From: Acidovorax sp. GW101-3H11
GTDB lineage: Bacteria; Pseudomonadota; Gammaproteobacteria; Burkholderiales; Burkholderiaceae_C
Direction of reading: 5' to 3'
NCBI RefSeq assembly: GCF_001633105.1
Contig: NZ_LUKZ01000028.1
Location: 45,100 to 91,543 of the forward strand
DNA length: 46,444 bases
In this document: one piece after another, positions 10,737 through 20,817 of the stretch
Position numbering within the stretch: the first letter of the stretch is position 1
Layout: each line of letters opens with the position of its first letter
Made by a program: the position numbers and the translations under genes
The notes under the pieces: model-generated
Databases searched by the model: none
Seen by the model: only the letters and a program-made list of their open reading frames with translations
What the model was told of the DNA's origin: nothing

Positions 10737-10767
10737 CATTGGTTCAGTGCATTTTGGAGCAGGGACG

Positions 10768-12800
<2,033 letters not shown>

Positions 12801-12803
12801 TTT

Positions 12804-13250
12804 TCAGGCGCCTTTCAGCGCGGTGCGCACCCGGTCTGCATAGGCTTGCAGCACGGCGGGCCCCGGCTCCTTGCGGGGCCAGGTCAGCGCAATGCCGTCC
12901 TGCGCGTGGCGCGGCACCACGTGCAGGTGGAAGTGGAACACCGTCTGGTCGCCCTCGCGCCCATTGGCTTGCAGCAGGGTGAGCCCCGGTGGGTCGAACG
13001 CCCGGCGCACGGCCTGCGCCACACGCTGTGCGGTCTGCATGACGGCGGCCGCTTCTTCGGGCGTGATGTCGAACAAGGTGGCTGCGTGGCGCTTGGTGGC
13101 CACGAGCACATGGCCCGGGTTGACCTGGCCGATGTCCATGAAGGCGATGGTCAGGCGGTCTTCGTACACCGTGGCGGCCGGGATCTCGCCCGCCACCAGG
13201 CGGCAGAAGATGCATTGGCCGGGTGGCGAGGTGTCAACAAACATGGGCAT
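12804..13250 (-). CDS. HIT-family nucleotide hydrolase
   Basis: A 148-aa histidine-triad protein with the active-site motif HFHLHVV (His106, His108, His110 counting from the ATG at 13250) and a CIFC pair at 13-16, typical of Hint/HIT hydrolases that cleave nucleoside phosphoramidates or dinucleotides. The start could also be the ATG at 13244. It is convergent with adenine deaminase and divergent from the second BMP gene. The exact substrate cannot be read from sequence. Confidence 0.88.
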   Translation of the reverse strand: MPMFVDTSPPGQCIFCRLVAGEIPAATVYEDRLTIAFMDIGQVNPGHVLVATKRHAATLFDITPEEAAAVMQTAQRVAQAVRRAFDPPGLTLLQANGREGDQTVFHFHLHVVPRHAQDGIALTWPRKEPGPAVLQAYADRVRTALKGA

Positions 13251-13311
13251 GGGGCGGGTCTCCGAACGGTGGCAAAAGGCATGGTAGTGCCCCTCACTTA
13301 AAATACGCCGC

Positions 13312-13346
13312 AAAGGCTGCTGTCCCGGCAGCCTTTTGTTTTTTCT
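13312..13346 (+). terminator. Terminator-like hairpin upstream of the second BMP gene
   Basis: The stem AAAGGCTGC (13312-13320) / GCAGCCTTT (13328-13336), with a 7-base loop, runs into a T-rich tract with one G. It has the form of a rho-independent terminator for plus-strand transcription, yet it lies between two divergent genes and upstream of the BMP start at 13373. A weak -10-like TAAAAT is at 13300-13305. It may be a leader attenuator or simply stop stray transcription. Confidence 0.65.
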
Positions 13347-13372
13347 GTTTCGGGACCATGTAGAGGACCACC

Positions 13373-14485
13373 ATGTACAAAAACCTCGCAGCCACACTCG
13401 TGGCCGCCTGTTTTTTCTCCCCCGTTTTTTCCCAGACCGCACCCGCGACCGTACCCACAAAAGGCAGCGCCGCCGAGCCCGTCAAGGCCGGTTTTGTCTA
13501 TGTTTCGCCCATCACCGAGGCAGGCTGGACGCGCCAACACGAAGAAGGCCGCATAGCCGTCGAGGCAGCGCTCGGCCCGCAGGTGAAAACCACCTTTGTC
13601 GAGAACGTGGCCGAGGGTGCTGATGCCGAGCGTGTGATCCGCGACCTGGCTGCCACCGGCCACCAGATCATCTTCACGCCCAGCTTTGGCTACATGGAGC
13701 CCACGCTCAAGGTGGCGCAGGACTTCCCCAACGTGAAGTTCGAGTCCATCACCGGCTACAAGCAGGCCGCCAACGTGGCCACGGCCAACGCGCGCTACTA
13801 CGAAGGCCGCTACCTCGCAGGCATTGCGGCAGGCCGCATGAGCAAGACCGGCGTGGCCGGGTTTGTGGCCGGGTTCCCCATCCCCGAGGTGCTGCAGGGC
13901 ATCAATGCCTTCACCCTGGGCATGCGCTCGGCCAACCCCCAGGCCACCGTCAAGGTGGTGTGGCTCAACGTGTGGTTCGATCCGCCCAAGGAGCGCGACG
14001 CCGCCATGGCACTGTTCAACCAGGACGTGGATGTGATCGCGTTCCACACCGGCTCCACCGCCGTGATGGCGGCCGCGCAGGAGCGCGGCAAGATGGCGGT
14101 GGCCTACCACTCGGACATGCGCAAGACCGGGCCGGACGCCCAAATCGTGGCCGTGACGCACCAGTGGGGCGCCTACTACACCGAGCGCGTGCGTGCCGTG
14201 CAAAACGGCAGCTGGAAAAGCGCCAATGTCTGGGGCGGCGTGCGCGAGGGCATGATCCGCGTCGGCGATTTCGGCACCAAGGTGCCTGCCGCCGTGCAGC
14301 AGGAGGTGCTCAAGGCGCAGAAAGCTGTGGGAGCGGGCCAGCTCCAGCCTTTCCGCGCAGGCAAGGCGCCGGTGCGCGACAACGAAGGTCAGGAGCGCAT
14401 TGCCCCCGGCCAGGCGCTGGCGGACGCGCAGATCCTGCAAATGAACTGGCTGGTGGAGGGCGTGGTGGGCAAGCTGGCGCGCTAG
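13373..14485 (+). CDS. Second BMP-family purine/nucleoside-binding protein
   Basis: A 370-aa exported binding protein related along its length to the importer lipoprotein at 9494-10660 (shared patterns ADAERVIRDLA, SFGYMEPTLKVA, YYEGRYLAGI, PIPEVLQGINAFTLG). The N-terminus MYKNLAATLVAACFFSPVFS could be a signal-peptidase I signal cleaved after VFS. A short lipobox (VAAC, Cys13) is also possible. It has no permease or ATPase of its own and probably feeds the importer upstream or acts as an alternative ligand adaptor. GAGG precedes the ATG. A terminator-like hairpin sits in its leader, and a 112-bp hairpin element begins at the base after its TAG stop. Confidence 0.88.
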   Translation: MYKNLAATLVAACFFSPVFSQTAPATVPTKGSAAEPVKAGFVYVSPITEAGWTRQHEEGRIAVEAALGPQVKTTFVENVAEGADAERVIRDLAATGHQIIFTPSFGYMEPTLKVAQDFPNVKFESITGYKQAANVATANARYYEGRYLAGIAAGRMSKTGVAGFVAGFPIPEVLQGINAFTLGMRSANPQATVKVVWLNVWFDPPKERDAAMALFNQDVDVIAFHTGSTAVMAAAQERGKMAVAYHSDMRKTGPDAQIVAVTHQWGAYYTERVRAVQNGSWKSANVWGGVREGMIRVGDFGTKVPAAVQQEVLKAQKAVGAGQLQPFRAGKAPVRDNEGQERIAPGQALADAQILQMNWLVEGVVGKLAR

Positions 14486-14597
14486 GAGCGGCTAACAAAA
14501 CTCTTCTGGCGTCGTTGCAGCGTCTTGTCGTACTACTCGTACTGCCTGCGACGCAGCGCCTAGCCAGAACCGCTTCGCTGAGTTTTGTTCGCCGCTC
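14486..14597 (+). repeat. 112-bp stop-codon-abutting hairpin element, copy 1
   Basis: This imperfect palindrome begins GAGCGGCTAACAAAAC directly after the TAG of the BMP gene and ends GTTTTGTTCGCCGCTC. Paired segments are GAGCGG/CCGCTC, AACAAAACTC/GAGTTTTGTT, TTCTGGC/GCCAGAA, GCGTC/GACGC and an apical GTAC-N5-GTAC. A near-identical copy of the same length lies at 19891-20002 in reverse orientation. The size and terminal inverted repeats resemble a MITE. No clear target duplication is seen. The base beyond the right end (TAAG) is shared by both copies, so the true boundary may be slightly wider. Confidence 0.9.
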
Positions 14598-14694
14598 TAA
14601 GTGGCCATCAGCACCACGCGTTTGCCGCCAACCCCATAGCCACTATGGGGCGCGCCGTATACAAGCGGCGCCCCCTGCCGCTAAGCTCGCCCCC

Positions 14695-15993
14695 ATGCCT
14701 GTATACCGATCTGCCCTTTTGCGCTTTGCCGACGATGGCCGCGCCCTGTATGACGAAGATGGCCTGCTGGCCGTGGGCCCCGACGCCCAGGGACGCCAGC
14801 GTGTGCTGGCGGCGGGTGCCTGGCAGGCCCTGGCGCCGCAATTTGCGGGCGAGCCCGTGGTGCACCTGCCGGGGCGCATCCTGGCGCCGGGGTTTGTGGA
14901 CATGCACATCCATTTCCCGCAGACCGATGTGATCGGCTCGCCTGCCGACGGCCTGCTGCCCTGGCTGGAGAACTACACCTTCCCCCACGAGTCGCGGTTT
15001 GTGGACCCGGGCTACAGCCAGCAGGTGGCCGAATTTTTTGTGGCCGAGCTGCTGCGCAACGGCGTGACCACGGCACTGGCGTTTTCGACCTCGCACCCCG
15101 CGTCGGCCGATGCCCTGTTTGCCGAGGCGCAGCGCCAGCAGATGCGCCTGATCACCGGCAAGGTGCTGCAGGACCGCCACTCGCCCGACGGCGTGCGTGA
15201 CAACACCGAGCAGAGCCTGATCGACACCGAGGCGCTGATCCAGCGCTGGCACGGCGTGGACCGCCTGGGCTATGCCATCACCCCGCGTTTTGCGCCCACC
15301 AGCACCCCCGAGCAGCTGCGCGGCGCGGGCGAGCTGGCTGCGCGTTATCCCGATGTGTGGATCCAGTCGCATGTGGCCGAGAACCTTCATGAAATCCGTT
15401 GGGCGCGCGAGCTGTTCCCGGCCTCGCGCAGCTACCTGGGCGTGTACGACGACTTCGGCCTGATGCGCGAGCGGGCGGTGTACGCCCACTGCATCCACTT
15501 TGACGACGACGACCGGGCGCTGATGCGCGACACCGGCGCCACGGCGGCCGTCAGCCCTACCAGCAACCTGTTCCTGGGCAGCGGTTTTTTTGACTACGCT
15601 GGGGCCGACCGCGTGGGTTTTGGCTACGGCCTGGCCAGCGACGTGGGCGGCGGCACCAGCTTCAGCCCTTTCCACACCATGCTGGCGGCCTACTACGTGG
15701 GGCGAGAGGGCCAGACCAAGCAGGGCCTGAGCCTGTCGCCCCAGCAGTTATGGTGGCAGCACACGGCGGGCGCCGCCCGGGCGCTGGGCCTGGAGGGCGT
15801 GGTGGGCAACCTGCAGCCCGGCTGCGAGGCCGATTTTGTGGTGCTCAACCCGGCGGCCACGCCGCTGCTGGCGCGCAAGACACAGCAGGCGCGCAACCTG
15901 GAAGAGCTGCTCTTTGCGCTGATCGTGCTCGGCGACGACCGGGTGGTGGAGCAAACCGTGATTTCTCAAGCAAAATACGGCTCCCGCGCCTGA
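14695..15993 (+). CDS. guaD: Guanine deaminase
   Basis: It hydrolyses guanine to xanthine, the substrate of XdhAB. The 432-aa amidohydrolase has DMHIHFPQ (His71, His73 for Zn), SHVAEN (Zn His near 226), HCIHF and [10 protein letters not shown] (Zn Asp near 316), the GuaD pattern. The ATG at 14695 is chosen because the conserved N-terminus ([11 protein letters not shown]) starts there. The promoter must lie in the 97 bp after the 112-bp hairpin element. The last residues ([10 protein letters not shown]) are encoded by a copy of the dispersed AGCT...GGCC repeat, which supplies the end of the frame. Confidence 0.93.
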   Translation: MPVYRSALLRFADDGRALYDEDGLLAVGPDAQGRQRVLAAGAWQALAPQFAGEPVVHLPGRILAPGFVDMHIHFPQTDVIGSPADGLLPWLENYTFPHESRFVDPGYSQQVAEFFVAELLRNGVTTALAFSTSHPASADALFAEAQRQQMRLITGKVLQDRHSPDGVRDNTEQSLIDTEALIQRWHGVDRLGYAITPRFAPTSTPEQLRGAGELAARYPDVWIQSHVAENLHEIRWARELFPASRSYLGVYDDFGLMRERAVYAHCIHFDDDDRALMRDTGATAAVSPTSNLFLGSGFFDYAGADRVGFGYGLASDVGGGTSFSPFHTMLAAYYVGREGQTKQGLSLSPQQLWWQHTAGAARALGLEGVVGNLQPGCEADFVVLNPAATPLLARKTQQARNLEELLFALIVLGDDRVVEQTVISQAKYGSRA

Positions 15994-16029
15994 TCATCAA
16001 GCGCTGTCAGCTACACATTTAATAGCGCC
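15967..16029 (-). repeat. Dispersed ~50-bp repeat copy at the guaD 3' end
   Basis: On the minus strand it reads TGTAGCTGACAGCGCTTG, then AGGCGCGGGAGCC, then ATTTTG. This is a good match to the family layout. It starts within the last nine or so codons of guaD and extends past its stop, towards dcd. Confidence 0.7.
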
Positions 16030-16078
16030 CGGCGGTTTTCATGAAAAGCAGCCAGGCCACTGCGCAGGGAGTTCTGCT

Positions 16079-16651
16079 ATGAGCATCAAGAGCGACAAAT
16101 GGATCCGCCGCATGGCGGCCGAGCACGGCATGATCGAGCCCTTCGAGCCCGGCCAGGTGCGCGAGGTCGAAGGCCGCAGGATCATCAGCTACGGCACCAG
16201 CAGCTACGGCTACGACATCCGCTGTGCGCCCGAATTCAAGGTGTTCACCAACATCCACAGCACCGTGGTGGACCCGAAGAACTTCGACGAGAAGAGTTTT
16301 GTGGATTTCGAAGGCGAGAGCTGCATCATCCCGCCCAACAGCTTTGCACTGGCGCGTACGGTCGAATACTTCCGCATCCCGCGCAACGTGCTCACCATCT
16401 GCCTGGGCAAAAGCACCTACGCACGCTGCGGCATCATCGTCAACGTGACCCCGTTTGAGCCCGAATGGGAAGGTTATGTGACACTGGAGTTCAGCAACAC
16501 CACGCCCCTGCCCGCGCGCATCTATGCGGGCGAGGGCTGTGCCCAGGTGCTGTTCTTCGAGAGCGACAAGGACGACGTCTGCGAGGTCAGCTACCGTGAC
16601 CGGGGCGGCAAGTACCAGGGCCAGGTGGGCGTGACGCTGCCCAAGGCCTGA
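16079..16651 (+). CDS. dcd: dCTP deaminase
   Basis: It converts dCTP to dUTP for thymidylate synthesis. The product is 190 aa, usual length for the bacterial trimeric enzyme. It contains the family patches [23 protein letters not shown] (with the catalytic Arg and following residues) and [22 protein letters not shown], where the Glu is the expected catalytic residue. A good ribosome-binding site (GGGAG) precedes the ATG. It lies between guaD and a small unknown gene. Confidence 0.95.
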   Translation: MSIKSDKWIRRMAAEHGMIEPFEPGQVREVEGRRIISYGTSSYGYDIRCAPEFKVFTNIHSTVVDPKNFDEKSFVDFEGESCIIPPNSFALARTVEYFRIPRNVLTICLGKSTYARCGIIVNVTPFEPEWEGYVTLEFSNTTPLPARIYAGEGCAQVLFFESDKDDVCEVSYRDRGGKYQGQVGVTLPKA

Positions 16652-16789
16652 TTCGGCAGGGTGCACGGTGTGTCCCCCGGGCTTTCGTCCTACGTGGCCT
16701 CAGCCGCTTGGCTGAATGGCAGGCCCCGGCAGTTTTTTTAGCATGAACCCATGCCGCCGCGTGGTCTGGCGGCTGGATGGAGCCTTGCC

Positions 16790-17071
16790 ATGCTGACCTT
16801 TGCTGCACCTTCTGCGCCTACTACCCAGGCCGAGGCGCCCCCGGGGCTGGCTGCCGGGGGCCCACCGGCCACCTACTGGCCTTGCGAGCTGCTCAATGCG
16901 TTTGTGCTGAAGATGGCGGCCAGCGGCCACTGCGTGAACATGTCCATGATGCTGGGCCACCGCCCCTATGCGCTGGAGCAGCTGGCGCTGGCGCGCGGTG
17001 CTGCAGATGGGGAACTGCACCACCTGGCCGCCCAGCTGCAGGCCTATTTCGAGACACCATCGTCCAGATAG
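16790..17071 (+). CDS. Small protein of unknown function
   Basis: A 93-aa product if started at the ATG at 16790, which has GGAG about 11 bases upstream. An earlier in-frame ATG at 16751 has no ribosome-binding site. The N-terminal third is Ala/Pro-rich. The rest (YWPCELLNAFVLKMAASGHCVNMSM...) looks like a compact helical domain. There is no signal peptide or membrane segment, and I recognise no family. Codon use matches its neighbours, so it is probably real. It is convergent with the diguanylate cyclase gene, with 45 bp between them. Confidence 0.55.
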   Translation: MLTFAAPSAPTTQAEAPPGLAAGGPPATYWPCELLNAFVLKMAASGHCVNMSMMLGHRPYALEQLALARGAADGELHHLAAQLQAYFETPSSR

Positions 17072-17116
17072 CCAACGCGCCGTCTGCACTGCTGCACCCA
17101 GCGCTTTTCCAGGCCC

Positions 17117-18817
17117 TCAGGCCTCCACACACACCCGGTTGCGGCCCTGGCCCTTGGCTTCGTAGAGCGCGATGTCGCTGCGCCGCAGGATGGCGGCGCC
17201 GGTGTCGTCGGCACCCCGCATGCTGGCCACGCCAGCGCTCACGGTGATGGTGCCCACCACCGGGTCCTGCTGTTGGGCCATGGCGGTGACCAGGGTCTGG
17301 GCAATCGCACGCGCGCCTTCCAGGTCGGTGTCGGGCAGCAGCGCCACAAACTCCTCCCCTCCCAGCCGGGCGATCACGTCCGAGCCACGCAGCCGGGTTT
17401 CGAGCGTGCGCGCCAGCCGGCGCAGAACCTCGTCCCCGGCCTCGTGGCCGTAGGTGTCGTTCACGCGCTTGAAATGGTCCACGTCCACGGCGATCACGCT
17501 CAACGGCCGGGTGCTGCGCCGGGCCAGCGCCATGGCAAACGCCATCTGCGTCTCAAAACCGCGCCGGTTCAGCAGCCCGGTGAGGGCGTCGGTGCGCGCC
17601 TGCAGGTCGAGGGCGCGGTTGGCGGCCTCCAGCTCCAGGGTGCGCAGGCGCACTTTTTCTTCCATGGCCTCGCGGGCAGCCAGCAGCCGGTGCGTCATCC
17701 GGCCCAGCGCCTGCGAAAGCTGGTGCACCTCACGGTTGCTGTGCACGGCCGGGATGTTGCTGCCGGGCTGGCCCGCCTCCACCGCGCTGGCGGCTGCGGC
17801 CAGCGCATACAGGTCTTCGCTCAGGCGGCGTGCGGCCATCCAGGCCAGCGCCGAGGCCAGCAGGGCCGCCGTGAGGCCAATGGCCAGGGCCATGCGCACG
17901 GTGTGGTCGGCCTCGGCAAACGCCAGCTCGACCGGCTGGCGCGCCACGATGCGCCAGCCCAGGTCGCTGGCGGCATTGCGGGGTTGCAGCTGCGTGGCGG
18001 CCGTGAGGTAGCGCTTGCCGTCGAGCCAGGGCACCACGGCGGTTTGCAGATTTCCACCATCGCGGTTGTTGTTGATGTAGGTGCCCTCGGGCAGGCGCTG
18101 GCCAGCGGCTTGCAGCATGGTGCCGTGCCGCCGGGGCGCCAGGATCATCTGGCCCTGGCGGTCAAAGATGAACAGCTCCACCGCGTCTTCGACCGACGTG
18201 GCGGGCGTGAGGCCTTCGAGCACCTCGCGCGACCATTCCCAGCTGCCGTGGATGCCCAGCACGCCCACGGTGGTAGGGCCGATGCGGATGGGGGCGGCGA
18301 AGTCCACAAACCGGTGGGGCTCGCCAGATGCCGTGGGGGGCAACAGGCTCTCCAGCAGCTGGGCGGGGTGCACGTCGCCCACGTGCACCTCTTGCAGGCC
18401 GCGCTGGAACCAGGGGCGCTGCGCCACGCTGTGCCCCAGCAGCAGGCCGCCCGTGGCGTTGCGCACCACCCCTTGCGCGTCGGCCACACCGATCCAGAGG
18501 TTGTTGGGTTGCATGGCCTGGCTGCGGGCCAGCATGTGCTGGGCTTCGGGCGAATCCAGCCCCTCGGACCAGATCATGGCGGCGCTGGCCAGCACCTCGG
18601 CCTCCAGGCTGCGCTGCATCAGCCCGGCGGCCAGCAGCTTGCCTGCGTTTTCGGCCACGGCCTGGAGGGTCTCCCCTGCGTCACGTTGAATGCGGTGCTT
18701 GAGCAGCTCGCCAAAACCCAGCGACAGCAGCACGGCCAGTGCGATGACCAGCGTGCCGAACACCAGCGCAATCTGCATGCGCAGGCTGTGGTCGGAAAAG
18801 CGTGCGAGCCAGGCCAT
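17117..18817 (-). CDS. Membrane-bound diguanylate cyclase with periplasmic sensor domain
   Basis: The 566-aa protein has a transmembrane helix at about 14-36, an extracytoplasmic dCache-like sensor (about 45-270), a second helix near 275-298, a HAMP-type segment, a coiled coil and a GGDEF domain (about 400-560). The active site is GGEEF (486-490), with a product-inhibition I-site RxxD (Arg477-Asp480) at the proper five-residue distance, so it should make c-di-GMP under feedback control. The frame stays open further upstream, but MAWLARFSDHSLRMQ is the natural start. It lies 11 bp after the ornithine-cyclodeaminase-family gene, probably in the same transcript. Confidence 0.92.
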   Translation of the reverse strand: MAWLARFSDHSLRMQIALVFGTLVIALAVLLSLGFGELLKHRIQRDAGETLQAVAENAGKLLAAGLMQRSLEAEVLASAAMIWSEGLDSPEAQHMLARSQAMQPNNLWIGVADAQGVVRNATGGLLLGHSVAQRPWFQRGLQEVHVGDVHPAQLLESLLPPTASGEPHRFVDFAAPIRIGPTTVGVLGIHGSWEWSREVLEGLTPATSVEDAVELFIFDRQGQMILAPRRHGTMLQAAGQRLPEGTYINNNRDGGNLQTAVVPWLDGKRYLTAATQLQPRNAASDLGWRIVARQPVELAFAEADHTVRMALAIGLTAALLASALAWMAARRLSEDLYALAAAASAVEAGQPGSNIPAVHSNREVHQLSQALGRMTHRLLAAREAMEEKVRLRTLELEAANRALDLQARTDALTGLLNRRGFETQMAFAMALARRSTRPLSVIAVDVDHFKRVNDTYGHEAGDEVLRRLARTLETRLRGSDVIARLGGEEFVALLPDTDLEGARAIAQTLVTAMAQQQDPVVGTITVSAGVASMRGADDTGAAILRRSDIALYEAKGQGRNRVCVEA

Positions 18818-18828
18818 GGGCGGGCCAG

Positions 18829-19791
18829 TCAGGTGGAGGAGGGGGGCTGTGCGGCGCCCTGGCGCAGGGCCAGGCGCGCGGCGGCCAGGTCCCAGCCGGC
18901 CCAGCCACAGCTCTTGAACAACACCGGCCCGGCGGGGGCGCGGGGCGTCCACGGGCCGCAGACCACGTCCCGCAGCACGGGCAGCGCGGCCACGTCCAGC
19001 CCGGCTTGCAGCAGATCGCCCGCCTCGTGGCTGGCGTCGGCCGTGTCCACCACGATGCGGCCGTGCTCTGCCACATGCTGGCACAGCGCGGGCGCCAGCT
19101 CGGCCATGGCGGGGGTGAAGGCACCCACGGCGGTGATGAACGCATCGGCCCGGGGTGTGGCGTGCAGCACCAGGCTGCTGGCCGTGGTGCAGGCGGCCAC
19201 CAGGGGGCAGTGGGCCAGGGCCGCGTCGGCATCGGCCACCACCCGCACCTGGGCGCCCAGTGCACGCACCTGTGTGGCCAGGGCTTCGGCGCTGGCGGCG
19301 CTGCGTGAACTGATCCAGACCTCCTGCACGCCCAGCCCGAGCACAAATGCCTCGGCATGCGCCAGGCCCTGCACCCCGGCGCCCACGATGAGCAAGGGGC
19401 CTTGCGGCGCCGGCGCCAGGTGCCGCGCCGCCAGCAGAGAGACCGCAGCCGTGCGCCGGGCCGTGACCGTGGGGCCGTCCAGCACCAGCTGGCGTGCGCC
19501 GGTGGCGATGTCGAACACCACCACGTCGCCCTGGATCGAGGGGCGTCCGGTGCCCGCGTTGGCGGGCGTGAAGGTGATGAGCTTGGTCATGGCCACGCTG
19601 CGGTCGGTGGCGGGCATCAGGAACAGGCTGCCGCCCTGGGCCAGCGGCAGCACGCTGCGGGCGGGCACCGAGACGGTGCTGTCGTGCAGCAGCTGGGCGA
19701 TTTCGTCGGCCAGCGCGGACCAGGGCAGGCGCTGTGCGGTGGCGGCGGCATCCAGCGTGCCTGCGGCCAGGGTGGAGGGTGCAAAAGACAT
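18829..19791 (-). CDS. Ornithine cyclodeaminase / pyrroline-2-carboxylate reductase family
   Basis: A 320-aa NAD(P)-dependent enzyme of the ornithine cyclodeaminase/mu-crystallin family. It shows MTKLITFTPAN near the start, the Rossmann glycine motif IVGAGVQGLAHAEA, GAFTP and DTADASHEAGD. In proteobacteria many such proteins are Delta1-pyrroline-2-carboxylate (and piperideine) reductases acting on hydroxyproline or lysine degradation products. No other hydroxyproline genes are nearby, so the substrate is open. The ATG at 19791 gives the family N-terminus. It appears to be co-transcribed with the diguanylate cyclase gene. Confidence 0.83.
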   Translation of the reverse strand: MSFAPSTLAAGTLDAAATAQRLPWSALADEIAQLLHDSTVSVPARSVLPLAQGGSLFLMPATDRSVAMTKLITFTPANAGTGRPSIQGDVVVFDIATGARQLVLDGPTVTARRTAAVSLLAARHLAPAPQGPLLIVGAGVQGLAHAEAFVLGLGVQEVWISSRSAASAEALATQVRALGAQVRVVADADAALAHCPLVAACTTASSLVLHATPRADAFITAVGAFTPAMAELAPALCQHVAEHGRIVVDTADASHEAGDLLQAGLDVAALPVLRDVVCGPWTPRAPAGPVLFKSCGWAGWDLAAARLALRQGAAQPPSST

Positions 19792-19890
19792 GGCTTGACT
19801 GTACACAGCGGCCAGCGTTTCCGGGCTGTTTGGCGGGGGCAATCCCCCGTTTCTCAGGGCATTCCCGGGCTTGCCCCACAGACTGGCTTA

Positions 19891-20002
19891 GAGCGGATAA
19901 CAAAACCCAGCGCAGCGGTTCTGGCTAGGCGCCGCGTCGCAGGCAGTACGAGTAGTACGACAAGACGCGGCAACGACGCCAGAAGGGGTTTGTTAGCCGC
20001 TC
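19891..20002 (-). repeat. 112-bp stop-codon-abutting hairpin element, copy 2
   Basis: It is the same length as the element at 14486-14597 and nearly identical, in the opposite chromosomal orientation. On the minus strand it starts GAGCGGCTAACAAAC directly after the TGA of pcp. Stem changes relative to copy 1 include a T-A pair replaced by C-G (CTC/GAG becomes CCC/GGG), and an A.A mismatch in copy 1 that is a C-G pair here, so pairing is maintained or improved. Confidence 0.9.
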
Positions 20003-20677
20003 TCAGTGCGTGGCCCCGGCCTGCAAGGTGATGTCCTGGGGCGCCAGCACAGCGGCCCACAGCGCAGCGTGGATGCCGCGCACCATGTCGCGCAGCGGCA
20101 GGTGGGGGGCGCCCTGCCCGGTGAGCCAGGGCACATGCACAAAGCCGCCCCGCGCCCCGGCCGGGCCCGCACCCTGGGCCAGCAGGTGCATCAGGCCATA
20201 AAGCACATGGTTGCAGACGAAGGTGCCTGCTGTCTGCGACACCTCGCAGGGCAGGCCTGCGCGTTGCACGGCGCGCAGCATGGCCTTGATGGGCAGGCTG
20301 GCAAAGTAGGCGGCGGGCCCCTCGGTCGCCACAGGGGTGTCGATGGGCTGGGCACCGGTGTTGTCGGGGATGCGGGCGTCGTTGATGTTGATGCCGATGC
20401 GCTCCAGCGACAGCGCGCTGCGCCCGCCCGCCAGGCCCAGGCACACCGTCAGCGCAGGCTGGTGCGCGTGCACCAGCGCCGCCAGCCGCTGCAGCGACTG
20501 CCCGAACACTGTGGGCAACTGCGCGGCCACCACGCGGTGGCCGCCAACGTGCTGGCCGTGCAGCGCCTGGGCGATGAGCCAGCTGGGGTTGAGCGGGTCG
20601 CCGCCGAACGGGTCAAAGCCCGTGAGCAGGATCACCCGGTCGGGTGCGGGCGTGAGGTGGCGGGTGTCGTTGATCAT
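20003..20677 (-). CDS. pcp: Pyroglutamyl-peptidase I
   Basis: A cytoplasmic cysteine peptidase that removes N-terminal pyroglutamate. With the ATG at 20677 it has 224 aa. The expected catalytic triad is visible: Glu92 in [17 protein letters not shown], Cys155 in [11 protein letters not shown] and His181 in GGFVHVPWL. The N-terminal [17 protein letters not shown] is typical. A TTG four codons earlier is a less likely start. Its stop codon touches the 112-bp hairpin element. Confidence 0.93.
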   Translation of the reverse strand: MINDTRHLTPAPDRVILLTGFDPFGGDPLNPSWLIAQALHGQHVGGHRVVAAQLPTVFGQSLQRLAALVHAHQPALTVCLGLAGGRSALSLERIGININDARIPDNTGAQPIDTPVATEGPAAYFASLPIKAMLRAVQRAGLPCEVSQTAGTFVCNHVLYGLMHLLAQGAGPAGARGGFVHVPWLTGQGAPHLPLRDMVRGIHAALWAAVLAPQDITLQAGATH

Positions 20678-20817
20678 GGCGGGGGGCAACCAGAAAAGGG
20701 GCGGTCGTGGTGCGGTCAGTGCGGCAGGTGCACATCGTAATTCGCTGCACCGCGATCAGTGCGGCGCGTAATATCCGGCATGGCCTTCCACCCGCAGGAG
20801 GGCGCAGGAGAACCGGA

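Noticed and set aside
13251..13372. Purine riboswitch before the second BMP gene
   Set aside because: The sequence between the possible promoter and the terminator hairpin is too short and shows no purine-aptamer core. Only the hairpin is supported.
14486..14597. Ordinary intrinsic terminator
   Set aside because: The fold is much larger than a terminator, lacks a 3' T-tract, and is duplicated almost exactly at a second locus.
17273..19798. Long plus-strand open frame over the cyclase and cyclodeaminase-family genes
   Set aside because: It crosses two genes on the other strand whose motifs and spacing are convincing, and has no family resemblance itself.
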